Shown here: positions 24,590 through 33,805 of the stretch, one piece after another | How positions within the stretch are numbered: position 1 is the stretch's first letter | Layout: every line of letters starts with the position of its first letter | From: an uncultured Clostridia bacterium | GTDB lineage: Bacteria; Bacillota; Clostridia; Christensenellales; UBA1242 | Length of the DNA stretch: 64,000 nucleotides | NCBI GenBank assembly: GCA_944372585.1 | Contig: CALVZQ010000003.1 | Coordinates: forward strand, 90,754-154,753 | Direction of reading: 5' to 3' | The notes under the pieces: generated by a model | The model's input: the letters and a program-made list of their open reading frames with translations, nothing else | Databases searched by the model: none | What the model was told of the DNA's origin: nothing | Made by a program: the position numbers and the translations under genes

Positions 24590-26384
24590 CGTCTAATTTC
24601 AAAATGCTCATGAAGGCTTCAGAAGGAATTTCAACCGAGCCAATCTTTCTCATTCTCTTTTTGCCTTCTTTCTGTTTCTCAAGCAGTTTTCTCTTTCTTG
24701 TAATGTCACCGCCATAACACTTTGCAAGAACATCTTTTCTCATGGCAGAGATGGTTTCTCTGGCAATAATCTTGTTTCCAATGCAAGCTTGAATTGGAAC
24801 TTCAAACAATTGTCTTGGAATGATTTTTTTCAATCTCTCAGCAAGTTCTCTTCCTCTTGTGTACGCCTTATCTTTGTGAACAATAAGTGAAAGAGCATCA
24901 CACTTCTCTCCATTAAGCATCAAATCAACTCTGACCAAATCTGCAGGTTCAAATCCTGCAAGCTCATAGTCAAAACTTGCATAACCTTTTGTTCTTGATT
25001 TCAGGTTGTCAAAAAAGTCATAAATTATTTCGCCCAAAGGCAAAGTGTATTTAAGTTCCACTCTCTTCTTGTCGAGATATTGCATATCTTTGTAAATTCC
25101 ACGCTTGTCTTGGCAAAGGTCCATGATCGTTCCAACAAATTCTGGTGGTGTGAAGATGTTGACTTTGACAATAGGTTCTTCAATTCTGTCAATTTCAACT
25201 GCTGGTGGAAGATTTGATGGATTGGAAATTTCAAGCATTTCTCCGTTTGTTTTGTAAACATGATAAGAAACACTTGGAGCGGTGGTAATAATGTCCAAAT
25301 TGAATTCTCTTTCCAATCTTTCGGTTATGATTTCAAGGTGCAAAAGCCCCAAGAAACCGCATCTGAAACCATAGCCCAAAGCAGACGAAACTTCTGGTGT
25401 GAAATGCAAACTTGCATCGTTCAGTTTCAATTTTTCAAGTCCATCTTTAAGTTCATAATATTTCGCTCCATCGACTGGAAAAATTCCACAATAAACCACA
25501 GGCTGAACCTCTTTATATCCAGCAAGCGGAGCATCAATAGGATTGTCAGCAAAGGTGACAGTGTCGCCCACTTTGACATCAGAAATTGTTTTGATTGAAG
25601 CCGCGATATAGCCAACATCTCCAGCAGAAAGACTTTCGACCTGTTTTGTGTTTGGAACAAAAATTCCAACTTCAGTGACTTCAAACACTTTTCCTGTTTG
25701 CATCATCAAAATCCTGTCACCTGCTTTGACTGTTCCATCAAAAACTCGAATAAGACAAATTGCCCCTTTAAAATTGTCATAGTGACTGTCAAAAATCAGT
25801 GCCTTAAGAGGTTTTGTTTCGTCCCCAACTGGTGCAGGAATTTTTGTTATGATTGCTTTCAAAACTTGATCAATGTTTGTTCCTTCCTTTGCTGATATGC
25901 ATGGACAATCTTCAGCATCAAAACCAATGACATCTTCAATCTCAAGTTTGACTTCTTCAACTCTAGCCGAAGGCAAATCAATTTTGTTGATGACTGGCAC
26001 TGTTTCAAGATTATTATCAAGTGCAAGATATGTGTTTGCCAAGGTTTGTGCTTCCACACCCTGCGATGCGTCAACCAAAAGAATTGCCCCCTCACAAGCA
26101 GCAAGAGAACGTGAAACTTCATAGGTGAAATCGACATGCCCTGGTGTGTCAATCAAATTCAAAGTATATTCCTTTTCCTCATAGTCATAAATAAGTCTTG
26201 TCGGAGCAAGTTTGATTGTGATGCCCTTTTCTCTTTCAAGGTCCATGCTGTCAAGGATTTGACTTTGCATATCTCTCTTTGAAACTGTTCCGGTCATTTC
26301 AATCAATCTGTCAGCCAAAGTGCTTTTCCCATGATCTATGTGTGCAATTATGCAAAAATTTCTTATTAAGCTTAAATCTTTCAA
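24579..26384 (-). CDS. lepA: Elongation factor 4 (LepA)
   Basis: The 601-aa translational GTPase contains [18 protein letters not shown] and [11 protein letters not shown]-like domains II, III and V, and the LepA-specific C-terminal domain (e.g. [16 protein letters not shown]). It back-translocates or remodels ribosomes under stress. The start codon appears to be TTG, with AGGAG about 8 nt upstream. Full length. Confidence 0.96.
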   Translation of the reverse strand: MKDLSLIRNFCIIAHIDHGKSTLADRLIEMTGTVSKRDMQSQILDSMDLEREKGITIKLAPTRLIYDYEEKEYTLNLIDTPGHVDFTYEVSRSLAACEGAILLVDASQGVEAQTLANTYLALDNNLETVPVINKIDLPSARVEEVKLEIEDVIGFDAEDCPCISAKEGTNIDQVLKAIITKIPAPVGDETKPLKALIFDSHYDNFKGAICLIRVFDGTVKAGDRILMMQTGKVFEVTEVGIFVPNTKQVESLSAGDVGYIAASIKTISDVKVGDTVTFADNPIDAPLAGYKEVQPVVYCGIFPVDGAKYYELKDGLEKLKLNDASLHFTPEVSSALGYGFRCGFLGLLHLEIITERLEREFNLDIITTAPSVSYHVYKTNGEMLEISNPSNLPPAVEIDRIEEPIVKVNIFTPPEFVGTIMDLCQDKRGIYKDMQYLDKKRVELKYTLPLGEIIYDFFDNLKSRTKGYASFDYELAGFEPADLVRVDLMLNGEKCDALSLIVHKDKAYTRGRELAERLKKIIPRQLFEVPIQACIGNKIIARETISAMRKDVLAKCYGGDITRKRKLLEKQKEGKKRMRKIGSVEIPSEAFMSILKLDDEK

Positions 26385-26403
26385 GTAATTTTCTCCTGAT
26401 AAG

Positions 26404-26433
26404 ATTATACACTATCACGCAAAAAGTTTCCAA
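26404..26433 (-). promoter_or_regulatory. Promoter of lepA-hemW
   Basis: On the minus strand TTGGAA (26428-26433), 18 nt, TATAAT (26404-26409), about 20 nt before the TTG start. Confidence 0.6.
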
Positions 26434-26539
26434 ACAAAATTTCTTTACAATCAAAAAATCGAACAAAAAGAAAAAACTTTATAACTTTATTTTGAGAAAA
26501 CAACAAAATTTGCTATTATATTTGAAAAGGAGTTTGTGA

Positions 26540-27499
26540 ATGGGAAAATTATATTTCAAATATGGTGCAATGGGTTCTTCCAAAACTGCTTCTGCCTTGA
26601 TGTGCAGATTCAACTATATGCAAAAAGGCATGAATGTTCTTTTGATGAAACCTAAAATTGACACAAGATACAAAGAAAATGAAATGGTTTCAAGAATAGG
26701 TTTAAGTGCTCCATGTTATGCTTTTTCATCTGATGAAAACCTTGAAAAATTTTTTGAAAAAGAAAATGAACTCAGCAAAATTGATGTTATTATTGTTGAC
26801 GAATGTCAATTCTGCACAAAAAAACAAATTGAACAACTCAGAAATTTGACAAACAAGGTCCCTGTTTTGTGCTATGGACTTATGACAAACTTCAAGGGCG
26901 AACTTTTTGAAGGAAGCAAACGCCTTGTCGAAATCTGTGACAGTTTAAGTGAAATCAAAAGTGTTTGCGAATGTGGACGAAAAGCAACAATGAATGCAAG
27001 ATTTGTTCACGGGCTCATTTGCACCGAAGGAGATGAAATCAGCATTGGTGCGGACGAAAAATATAAAGGTATGTGTTATTCTTGTTTTGTTAAAGAACAG
27101 AGAAAAGCCAAAATCTATGAAAAAATAATCAAATACTTAAAAATTTTGAAAAACAAAGGAGATGCTGGAAATTGGTCAACAGATTTACCAATGGATAACG
27201 TAGTTCTGCAAAAACCTTTTGTAGTCTATGATGATGACGTAAAAGCTTTTGTTGACGATTTCAAAGAATTTGAAATCAAAAATCCGGAAAAGATTTTGCT
27301 TGTTGGAGATGACATCAATGCACTCCGCAAAATCACAATGAAAGATAAAGATTTTGATTATATGATGGCACTCATTTCATATGTTCTCAAACTTGAAAAA
27401 ATTAAACCGGGGCTTCTCAAAGCGCTGATTGAAGACAACACTCTGACAAAATGGTTAAAGCAAATAAAAAAGAGTGTTGACCACGAAAACTTTGAATAA
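26540..27499 (+). CDS. tdk: Type II thymidine kinase with extra C-terminal domain
   Basis: The first ~190 residues are a TK1-type thymidine kinase: P-loop G9-AMGSSKT16, catalytic E88 in VDECQF, zinc ligands C143, C145, C179 and C182, and the lasso region between. It phosphorylates thymidine to dTMP. Unlike the usual ~195-aa enzyme, it continues for about 130 residues. The extension contains GNWSTDLPMDNVVLQKP and VKAFVDDFKEFE, which resembles small uncharacterised domains of the DUF6508 kind, but I cannot confirm that. Ribosome binding site AAAAGGAG. Confidence 0.88.
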   Translation: MGKLYFKYGAMGSSKTASALMCRFNYMQKGMNVLLMKPKIDTRYKENEMVSRIGLSAPCYAFSSDENLEKFFEKENELSKIDVIIVDECQFCTKKQIEQLRNLTNKVPVLCYGLMTNFKGELFEGSKRLVEICDSLSEIKSVCECGRKATMNARFVHGLICTEGDEISIGADEKYKGMCYSCFVKEQRKAKIYEKIIKYLKILKNKGDAGNWSTDLPMDNVVLQKPFVVYDDDVKAFVDDFKEFEIKNPEKILLVGDDINALRKITMKDKDFDYMMALISYVLKLEKIKPGLLKALIEDNTLTKWLKQIKKSVDHENFE

Positions 27500-27531
27500 A
27501 AATTTAATTTATTGTTTTTATAATTTAAAAG

Positions 27532-27562
27532 AAAAGCATATCAATTTGATATGCTTTTAATC
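27532..27562. terminator. Bidirectional terminator
   Basis: AAAAGCATATCAA and TTGATATGCTTTT form a 13-bp perfect stem around a single T, flanked by A- and T-runs. It separates tdk from the convergent membrane-protein gene. Confidence 0.8.
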
Positions 27563-28151
27563 ATTCTTTTTCAGAAACAACATCTATATTTTGATCATCT
27601 TTTCTTTTTATAATTTTAGAAATAAAATACGCCAAACCTAAACTTCCTGTCACAAACATTGGTACCAATGCTGCCATTGATTGTGATAAAATGGATTCAT
27701 AGCATGAATGAATAAACAAAGTTTCTGTAATATGAACTCTTAAATCCAAATCAAGTACAGAAATATAACTAGACAAATTGATAACAATTATCATCTCAAC
27801 AAGAACAGAAATCACTATCAATGCCATGTAAACAATGTTCAAAATTTTTGCTGTTGTTTTTTTACCAGAATTTTTATAGCTTATATTTGACAAAATCAAA
27901 GATAAAACAACTAAAATCAGAGATAATGACATCAAACAAATTAAAACTATGAAACAAGTTCTGAACTTCTCTTCAAGACCATAATGTGATAATAATTCAT
28001 AATAACCACTTGTATTTTCGAGATTATAATAATATGATTCAAACCTAAAATTTAATAAAATTAAACCAATAAACCCAATGAAAGCAGATAATAATGCAAC
28101 TGCAAAAATAATCGTCAAAATTTGCTTTACCAATCCTTTGCTGCTATTCAT
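27561..28151 (-). CDS. Hypothetical four-TM membrane protein
   Basis: The ~196-aa protein has four clear hydrophobic segments (~11-32, ~68-90, ~103-128, ~155-180) and a charged C-terminus (IIKRKDDQNIDVVSEKE). No family is recognised. The start was chosen at MNSSKGLVK, which has GGGAGGG upstream. It lies 14 nt behind the S51 peptidase gene and may be co-transcribed with it. Confidence 0.6.
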   Translation of the reverse strand: MNSSKGLVKQILTIIFAVALLSAFIGFIGLILLNFRFESYYYNLENTSGYYELLSHYGLEEKFRTCFIVLICLMSLSLILVVLSLILSNISYKNSGKKTTAKILNIVYMALIVISVLVEMIIVINLSSYISVLDLDLRVHITETLFIHSCYESILSQSMAALVPMFVTGSLGLAYFISKIIKRKDDQNIDVVSEKE

Positions 28152-28165
28152 TATCCCTCCCATTC

Positions 28166-28894
28166 TCAATTTTGTTTTACTTTATTTATATCTAAAATAA
28201 ATGACTTTCCATTTTCGCAAATTTGTTTCATTTCTCCATTTTTGAAAATATACGCCTCGCCATAGATTGTTTTTGTTTCGGCATCATCAATAATATATGA
28301 ACCATCTGTTATTGCAATGAAAGGTTTTCTTTTACTGTCTGGTAAAAGAATTTGTCTATTAAAATCTTCATTTTCAGGTTTGAAATGTGGTTCAATATTT
28401 AAGTCGGTAAGCCCAAGTCCCTTCCAATAACGTTTTGGCGCTGTTTCATCAGGAGTTGGCGAACAGTAGACCTCTTTTGCCAAGTTCAAAGCGCCAGCAC
28501 TTTGTCCAACAATGACACCTTTACATTTTTTGATATGTTTTCGGAGATTCATTTTTTCAAACATTTCCATTTGGACAAATGTGTCTCCGCCAGCCAAAAA
28601 AACCAAGTCAGCTTTTTTCATGAGATCTTCGCATTGCTCAAAATTATTTCCATCTAAAATTACCATTTTGTCGAAATTCATGCCATCAAGACTCAAAGAA
28701 TCTCTTGTTAAATTCGCATAAGCGGCAGTTCCATCATAAAAAGGAGAACTTGCAACAAAGACCATAAGCATATGACCTTTGAGTGAACCTTTAAGTTTGT
28801 CTGCAAATTGGTTTGTGTTATTCAATCTACTTACGACTCTTCTTCCATCAACTTTTTTTGATGCTCCTATGTCACTTGTTAAAAAGATTTTCAT
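28166..28894 (-). CDS. Peptidase S51 (dipeptidase E-like) family protein
   Basis: The 242-aa protein has the S51 layout: FLAGGDTFVQM, the nucleophile elbow VGQSAGALNLA with S132, and a downstream LNIEPHF with a conserved His. Dipeptidase E cleaves Asp-X dipeptides; paralogues such as YgaJ lack a known substrate. The end (AITDGSYI) also matches the family. Ribosome binding site TAGGAG. Confidence 0.85.
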   Translation of the reverse strand: MKIFLTSDIGASKKVDGRRVVSRLNNTNQFADKLKGSLKGHMLMVFVASSPFYDGTAAYANLTRDSLSLDGMNFDKMVILDGNNFEQCEDLMKKADLVFLAGGDTFVQMEMFEKMNLRKHIKKCKGVIVGQSAGALNLAKEVYCSPTPDETAPKRYWKGLGLTDLNIEPHFKPENEDFNRQILLPDSKRKPFIAITDGSYIIDDAETKTIYGEAYIFKNGEMKQICENGKSFILDINKVKQN

Positions 28895-28927
28895 GTAGAC
28901 TCCTAAAATTTTTCTGTAGAACTTCTA

Positions 28928-29488
28928 TTACTTAACTTTTTCCATGTACGAACCATCTCTTGTGTCAACTCTGATGATGTCACCTGTGTTGACAAAAAGT
29001 GGAACACGGATTACATAGCCTGTTGAAAGAGTTGCTGGTTTCATAGAAGCCTTTGATGTGTCCCCTTGAATTCCTGGTTCTGTGTCCACAACTTCAAGTT
29101 CAACAAATGTTGGTGGATAGACTGCAAATGGAATACCTTTATACATATACATTGTTGTTGGCATATTTTCGGTGACAAAATTCAAAGCATCTGCAACAGC
29201 ATCTTTGTTCAATGGCATTTGTTCATATGTTTCATTATCCATGAAATAATAAAGGTCGCCATCGTTGTAAAGATAAAGCATTTCTTTCTTTTCGATAACT
29301 GCATCTTGAAATTTGTCAGATGGGTTGAAAGTTGTTTCCTGAACTTGTCCTGTCATAACATTTTTAATTTTTGCTCTAACGAAAGGAGAACCTTTTCCTG
29401 GCTTAACGTGCAAAAAGTCTACCACGTTGTAGACATTTCCGTCCATTTCAAAAGTTGTTCCCTTTCTAAAATCTCCTGCTGTAACCAT
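28928..29488 (-). CDS. efp: Elongation factor P
   Basis: The 186-aa protein has three beta-barrel domains. The tip loop of domain I is [11 protein letters not shown], with Lys as the residue modified in many bacteria. The C-terminal domain ends with [20 protein letters not shown] rescues ribosomes stalled at polyproline; the Pro-rich protein at 57731 is a possible local client. No modification enzyme gene is in the window. Confidence 0.96.
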   Translation of the reverse strand: MVTAGDFRKGTTFEMDGNVYNVVDFLHVKPGKGSPFVRAKIKNVMTGQVQETTFNPSDKFQDAVIEKKEMLYLYNDGDLYYFMDNETYEQMPLNKDAVADALNFVTENMPTTMYMYKGIPFAVYPPTFVELEVVDTEPGIQGDTSKASMKPATLSTGYVIRVPLFVNTGDIIRVDTRDGSYMEKVK

Positions 29489-29522
29489 AATTAATCTCCT
29501 ATATAAATTTAATCTACATATT

Positions 29523-29551
29523 ATTTTAACATATCATATTCAAATTTACAA
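29523..29551 (-). promoter_or_regulatory. Promoter of efp
   Basis: On the minus strand TTGTAA (29546-29551), 17 nt, TAAAAT (29523-29528) with an extended TGT. Confidence 0.6.
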
Positions 29552-29610
29552 CTGTTTTGTTTAAAAATTTTAAATCATAAATCAAACTTTGCTTACAGAC
29601 AAATCAAAAC

Positions 29611-30657
29611 TCAATGCTTAGTAATAACATCAGAAAAATCGTTTCCTTCTTTGTTTAAAGGTCGGACAACATTTTCCAATTCTGCTTTCAGATTGTTCAT
29701 GTCAATTGAAACCAGTTCTTTTGTCTCCTGATTCAACATTGATGTTGAAACACTGTGGCATAATGCACAAGACAGACATCTAGAGACAAAATCTCCTGCC
29801 CTGGAAACGTTGGTATGATGTTCCCAATTTTTACCCCTTGCCATCTCCACAAAAGTATGATCATTTAAATTGTTCTTGTGCAAATGTGTTGGAGCCAAGT
29901 AAATTCCTTTTTCTTTTTTGCAAACAAAACATCTTTCTTTTCCTTTATAAAGAGGCAATATGTCAATATCACCATATTCATCAGGCTCCAAGGCTTTTAT
30001 TTTTTCCAAATCCTCTTCCGAAAAATCAATCTCACTTGTGTTTTTAAGTAAGTTGTTCCAAATCCAATAACCATTCACAAACAACATGTCATCTTCAGGT
30101 GATGTAATGTCCAAAAACTTAAATTTTAGTGCGTTGTTGTTTACATAACTTGCATATGAGACAAGAAAAATTTGCTCCAGAATTTTGTCTTGCTCAGTTT
30201 CTGTGTAACCAAGTTCTGCCATTTTTTCAGCCAAAATTTTTCCTATATCTTTTGCAACGTTGGCACCATAACAATGTGCAACAAGAGTAACCATACGCAT
30301 ATTTCTACAGGCCTCTGTCAAAGAAAGTCGTTTGTCATTTTTTGATATCAAAGGCACAAACAAATTCTCAACAGCATTCACCAAACCTTGCAAGACTCTT
30401 GCACTGCTTATTTTGTCGCCATAAACTGCTCCGAGGATATCTGCATGATCAGCAAAAACTCCAAGCATGCTTTCCACAACTTTGCAATATCCATTTGCTT
30501 TCTTGCCATCATAAGTGCCAAGTCCTCCCAAAACAATAACAATCGGTCTTGTGATTTTAAAGTCTCGAACATCAATTTCTTCCCAGTTGTTATGTTTAGG
30601 GTCATTTATTCTTCTTCCAAATTCACATCTCTCGCTGAAGTCTACTTCTTTCTCCAT
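29611..30657 (-). CDS. Unknown alpha/beta-hydrolase-like protein with Cys at the nucleophile position
   Basis: The 348-aa protein has a hydrolase-like start (PIVIVLGGLGTYDGKKANG, an oxyanion-type GG) and a nucleophile-elbow-like VTLVAHCYGANVAKDIG with C129 where serine esterases have Ser. Possible acid and base residues lie in the C-terminal half (DITSPEDD; LNDHTFVEMARGKNW). Two Cys pairs occur: CFVCKKEKG and CLSCALCHSV. No signal peptide. Not recognised as a named family; dienelactone-hydrolase-like chemistry is only inference. Ribosome binding site AAGGAG. Confidence 0.55.
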   Translation of the reverse strand: MEKEVDFSERCEFGRRINDPKHNNWEEIDVRDFKITRPIVIVLGGLGTYDGKKANGYCKVVESMLGVFADHADILGAVYGDKISSARVLQGLVNAVENLFVPLISKNDKRLSLTEACRNMRMVTLVAHCYGANVAKDIGKILAEKMAELGYTETEQDKILEQIFLVSYASYVNNNALKFKFLDITSPEDDMLFVNGYWIWNNLLKNTSEIDFSEEDLEKIKALEPDEYGDIDILPLYKGKERCFVCKKEKGIYLAPTHLHKNNLNDHTFVEMARGKNWEHHTNVSRAGDFVSRCLSCALCHSVSTSMLNQETKELVSIDMNNLKAELENVVRPLNKEGNDFSDVITKH

Positions 30658-30678
30658 CTACTTCTCCTTGACACTCAC

Positions 30679-31563
30679 CTAAATTTTCCCAATTTTTGTC
30701 AAATACACACTTTTCATTTCAACACTGTCCTCAGCCATAGTTCCATTAGATTCACAAATCACATGGCAATTCAAATTATTGTCAATCAAACAGTCACAGA
30801 AAGGCTCAAATTCAGGCCCATAAAAATTATCCTCAAAAGTCAAGTGTCTTATCTCACCTTTTGCACCATACTCAATTTTTGAAAAATGAACATGAGCATT
30901 TCTAGTCCTTTCTTCCCCCAATTTTTCAAATGAATAGTCAAAGATTCTTTGATAATCTGATTTTGATTTCAATGCTCCTTGAGTTAAAGCGTTTATATGC
31001 CCAAAATCAAAAGTTGGCATAAGTTTTTCGGAAATCGTGCAAAGGTCAATAATTTCTTTCCATGTGCCAATTTGCATCGTTTTGCCCATAGTCTCAGGAC
31101 AAATAAACATATCTTGTCCAAGTTCTTTTTCAATTTCAGGCATAAATTCTTCAAATCTTTGTGTCATAAGCTTCAAGGCGTTATCTCTGGTTTCTTTACC
31201 ACAAGAGCCAGAATGAAAAACCATTCTTTTGGCTCCAAACGCATGCATAAATCTGATTCCTGTTTTGATATATCCCAATGATTTTTCATACATAACAGGG
31301 TCTGGGTTTGCGAAATTGATAAAATATGGAGCATGGAGTGAAATCTCAATGCCATATTTTTTGAATTCATCTCCAATCTGCTGTGCAAGTTCGGTTTTCA
31401 TTCTGTAACCTTGTCCAAAACTATATTCAAACAAGTCAAGGCCATTTTCAAAATTATCTTTCCCCTGTTCTGTCAACCATTTTGCAGTTTCCATTGTGGA
31501 TTTATGTCCTTGCTCGTAGAATGACAAACTGTTTACAGCAGGACCAAACAAAGCTCTTTCCAT
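30679..31563 (-). CDS. nfo: Endonuclease IV (AP endonuclease, TIM barrel) family protein
   Basis: The 294-aa protein keeps the trinuclear zinc-site pattern of endonuclease IV: H77 (LHAPY), H117 (FHSGS), E157 (CPETMG), D186 and H189 (FDFGHINA), H224/H226 (HVHFSKI) and E271 (ICESNG). The enzyme incises at abasic sites. It is only slightly longer than E. coli Nfo. Sugar-isomerase-like TIM barrels share the fold, but the metal ligands favour a DNA-repair role. Confidence 0.88.
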   Translation of the reverse strand: MERALFGPAVNSLSFYEQGHKSTMETAKWLTEQGKDNFENGLDLFEYSFGQGYRMKTELAQQIGDEFKKYGIEISLHAPYFINFANPDPVMYEKSLGYIKTGIRFMHAFGAKRMVFHSGSCGKETRDNALKLMTQRFEEFMPEIEKELGQDMFICPETMGKTMQIGTWKEIIDLCTISEKLMPTFDFGHINALTQGALKSKSDYQRIFDYSFEKLGEERTRNAHVHFSKIEYGAKGEIRHLTFEDNFYGPEFEPFCDCLIDNNLNCHVICESNGTMAEDSVEMKSVYLTKIGKI

Positions 31564-31573
31564 ACTGACCTCC

Positions 31574-32440
31574 TTAAAATCTAAAGATAAGTTTCACCCG
31601 CTCACTCTGAATTTCACCAATTCCAATGAAAATTTCATTATCATAGATTTTATATCTCCCATTATTATTTTTATTTTGCAAGATTTGACCATTTAGGAGC
31701 CTTGAAGTTTCTTCACTTGAAAGAAAAAGTTTTTCGTAATCAAAAATATTTTCGCATGAAATAAATTTGAAATTGCCTTTTTCAATATCTTCCAAAGAAT
31801 AAGCATCTTTCAAATCAAACATTCCACATTTTGTGCGTAGTATGCATTGCATACTACCATATGTGGACAGTTTCTCCGCCAAATCTCGACACAGACTTCT
31901 GATATATGTCCCACTTGAACACTCAACCAAAAATTTGAAAACATTTTCATCAACCTGCTCAAGAAGTTTAAAGTCAAAAATTTCAACAGTTTTTGGTTTC
32001 AACTCAACGACTTGCCCCTTTCGAGCTTCTTTGTATGCAACTTTTCCATCAATCTTTTTTGCTGAATAAATTGGAGGCATTTGGTCATATCTGCCAATCA
32101 TTTCTTTGATTGCTTTCTCAACATCTTGTTTTTCGACATGACATTCTTTTTGTTTAATGATTTTGCCCGATGTGTCAAGAGTATCGGTTTCAAATCCAAA
32201 TACAAAAACCGTTTCATATGTCTTGGTTTTGTTCAGAAAATAATCAAAAAGTTTTGTTGCATTATTGACTGTCACAGGCAAAAGTCCAGCACCTTCAAGG
32301 TCCAAAGTTCCCAAGTGCCCACATTTTTTTGCCCCTAAGGTGTGTTTTACAATGTTGACAACTTTGTTGGAAGAAATTCCCGTTGGTTTGTTTATGAGCA
32401 CGATTCCACTTTTGTTTCTTCCAACAAAGCTATTTTCCAT
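31574..32440 (-). CDS. truB: tRNA pseudouridine-55 synthase
   Basis: The 288-aa enzyme makes psi55 in the T-arm. The catalytic Asp is in GHLGTLDLEGAGLLPV; KPTGISS precedes it and GTYIRSLCRDLAE follows. At 31831-31868 the coding sequence contains a perfect 9-bp inverted repeat that resembles the intergenic palindromic elements, without breaking the frame. It overlaps nrnA by 11 nt. The infB-rbfA-nrnA-truB order is the standard one. Confidence 0.95.
   Translation of the reverse strand: MENSFVGRNKSGIVLINKPTGISSNKVVNIVKHTLGAKKCGHLGTLDLEGAGLLPVTVNNATKLFDYFLNKTKTYETVFVFGFETDTLDTSGKIIKQKECHVEKQDVEKAIKEMIGRYDQMPPIYSAKKIDGKVAYKEARKGQVVELKPKTVEIFDFKLLEQVDENVFKFLVECSSGTYIRSLCRDLAEKLSTYGSMQCILRTKCGMFDLKDAYSLEDIEKGNFKFISCENIFDYEKLFLSSEETSRLLNGQILQNKNNNGRYKIYDNEIFIGIGEIQSERVKLIFRF
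31831..31868. repeat. Palindromic element, copy 4, inside truB
   Basis: GTAGTATGC-ATT-GCATACTAC is a perfect inverted repeat. The wider segment TTGTGCGTAGTATGCATTGC...CCATATGTGG parallels the element at 18768 (TTGTGTATTATGCATTGC...CATATGG). It encodes part of STYGSMQCILRTK in TruB. Confidence 0.55.
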
Positions 32441-33404
32441 TCATAATCCCCTTAATCCATTTCGGCATCAATTTCTTAATCTCTTTCAATGAAATTTCAG
32501 TTTCAAAAGCAGACGCACAAACATGTCCGCCACCGCCCATTCTTGTTGAAAAATTGACGGTATTCAGTCCATTCGAACGCAAACTGAATTTGAAATAATC
32601 TTTTTTGTATTCAATACACAAAATTGAAAGCTCAACTCCCTTAATTTTTACCAAATCATTAGTGTAAAACTTCACATCTTCTTGATCTGCATCAAGGCGT
32701 TTCAAATCTTTGAGTGTAAAGATTGAACAAACTGCCTTTCCTCCTTCGTAATAAATCAAATTGTCAAGCATCTGTTTGTATATTTCAAGTTGTTGTTGAG
32801 TTTTATATCTATATAAGTAATCATATACATGTTGAATCTCTGCTTTCTTATCATAGAGCAAAATTGCAGTTTCAAAGACATGTCTAGTCAAATTCTTATG
32901 TAGAAACCTGTCAGTGTCGCCCATCAGACCTGTGTAAAGATAAGTTGCAATTGTTGGAGTTATCTTCAAATTGCATTTGACAGCAAAGTCCGTCAAAATT
33001 TCACATGTTGCAGCATAATCTTCCATAACATAATAATTCTTTGTTGGCAGCTTCTCACCCTCAACTATCTTATGATGATCTATGACAATAATATTTTTGC
33101 TCTTTTCAACTTCAGAAACAAATTCTGGAGCTAGACGGTCAATCAAATGCATATCAAGAATTATTACCAAATCATAATCGCCGCTTTTGAAATCTGTCTT
33201 AACTTCCTCAAGTGGAAAAATGTTGTCAAGATACCCCCTTTTGTTTTTAATTGCAAAAATATCTGCGTCTAAGTTTAAGTTTCGACAAAATTCTCTCATT
33301 GCAAACATTGCACCATAGGCATCTGGGTCTGGATTTTTATGAGCAAAAATTGCAATTCTTTTTGCCAATTTTATTTTTGCCAAAACTCTATTTATTGTCA
33401 TCAT
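32430..33404 (-). CDS. nrnA: DHH/DHHA1 phosphoesterase, NrnA-like
   Basis: The 324-aa protein has the DHH catalytic motifs: HKNPDPDAYGA, LDMHLIDRLAP, VIDHHKIVE, and a DHHA1 C-terminal GGGGHVCASAF. In Bacillus NrnA degrades nanoRNA and dephosphorylates pAp. ATGATG at the start is preceded by GAGGAGGG; either Met may be used. It overlaps both rbfA and truB, so it is tightly coupled. Confidence 0.93.
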   Translation of the reverse strand: MMTINRVLAKIKLAKRIAIFAHKNPDPDAYGAMFAMREFCRNLNLDADIFAIKNKRGYLDNIFPLEEVKTDFKSGDYDLVIILDMHLIDRLAPEFVSEVEKSKNIIVIDHHKIVEGEKLPTKNYYVMEDYAATCEILTDFAVKCNLKITPTIATYLYTGLMGDTDRFLHKNLTRHVFETAILLYDKKAEIQHVYDYLYRYKTQQQLEIYKQMLDNLIYYEGGKAVCSIFTLKDLKRLDADQEDVKFYTNDLVKIKGVELSILCIEYKKDYFKFSLRSNGLNTVNFSTRMGGGGHVCASAFETEISLKEIKKLMPKWIKGIMNGK

Positions 33405-33765
33405 AATTTCCCTCCTCTGTCTCTGCTGGAATATTCAATGATCTCAAAATTTCTTCAACTCTAATTGAATTTAATGTGCTTTTGTCAACGATAAAATTGA
33501 TTTTTGGAACTTGTGGCATATCAACCATTTGTGCAAGCTCTCTTTTGATGTAACCTTCACTTTTTTGAAGAACCTTGACAACTTCTCCTGCTTCCTCAGG
33601 CTTGACAACACTAACTTTCGCTTTGCAAAACTTAAAGTCTGGTGTCACATTCACTTCTGTGATGCTGACAATCTTATCAAGTCTTGGATCATTCATTTTT
33701 GTTTGAATAATCTCAATCAAACACCTTTGAATTTCACTGTTTGCTCTCTCCATTCTATTGCTCAT
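33388..33765 (-). CDS. rbfA: Ribosome-binding factor A
   Basis: The 125-aa KH-like protein begins MSNRMERANSEIQRCL and has DPRLDKIVSITEVNVTPDF, typical of RbfA, which matures the 16S 5' end and head domain of the 30S. It overlaps nrnA by 17 nt and has an AAAGGAGAG ribosome binding site. Confidence 0.95.
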   Translation of the reverse strand: MSNRMERANSEIQRCLIEIIQTKMNDPRLDKIVSITEVNVTPDFKFCKAKVSVVKPEEAGEVVKVLQKSEGYIKRELAQMVDMPQVPKINFIVDKSTLNSIRVEEILRSLNIPAETEEGNYDDNK

Positions 33766-33805
33766 AACAACTCTCCTTTATAATAAGAAAAGGGCATAAA
33801 ACCCC

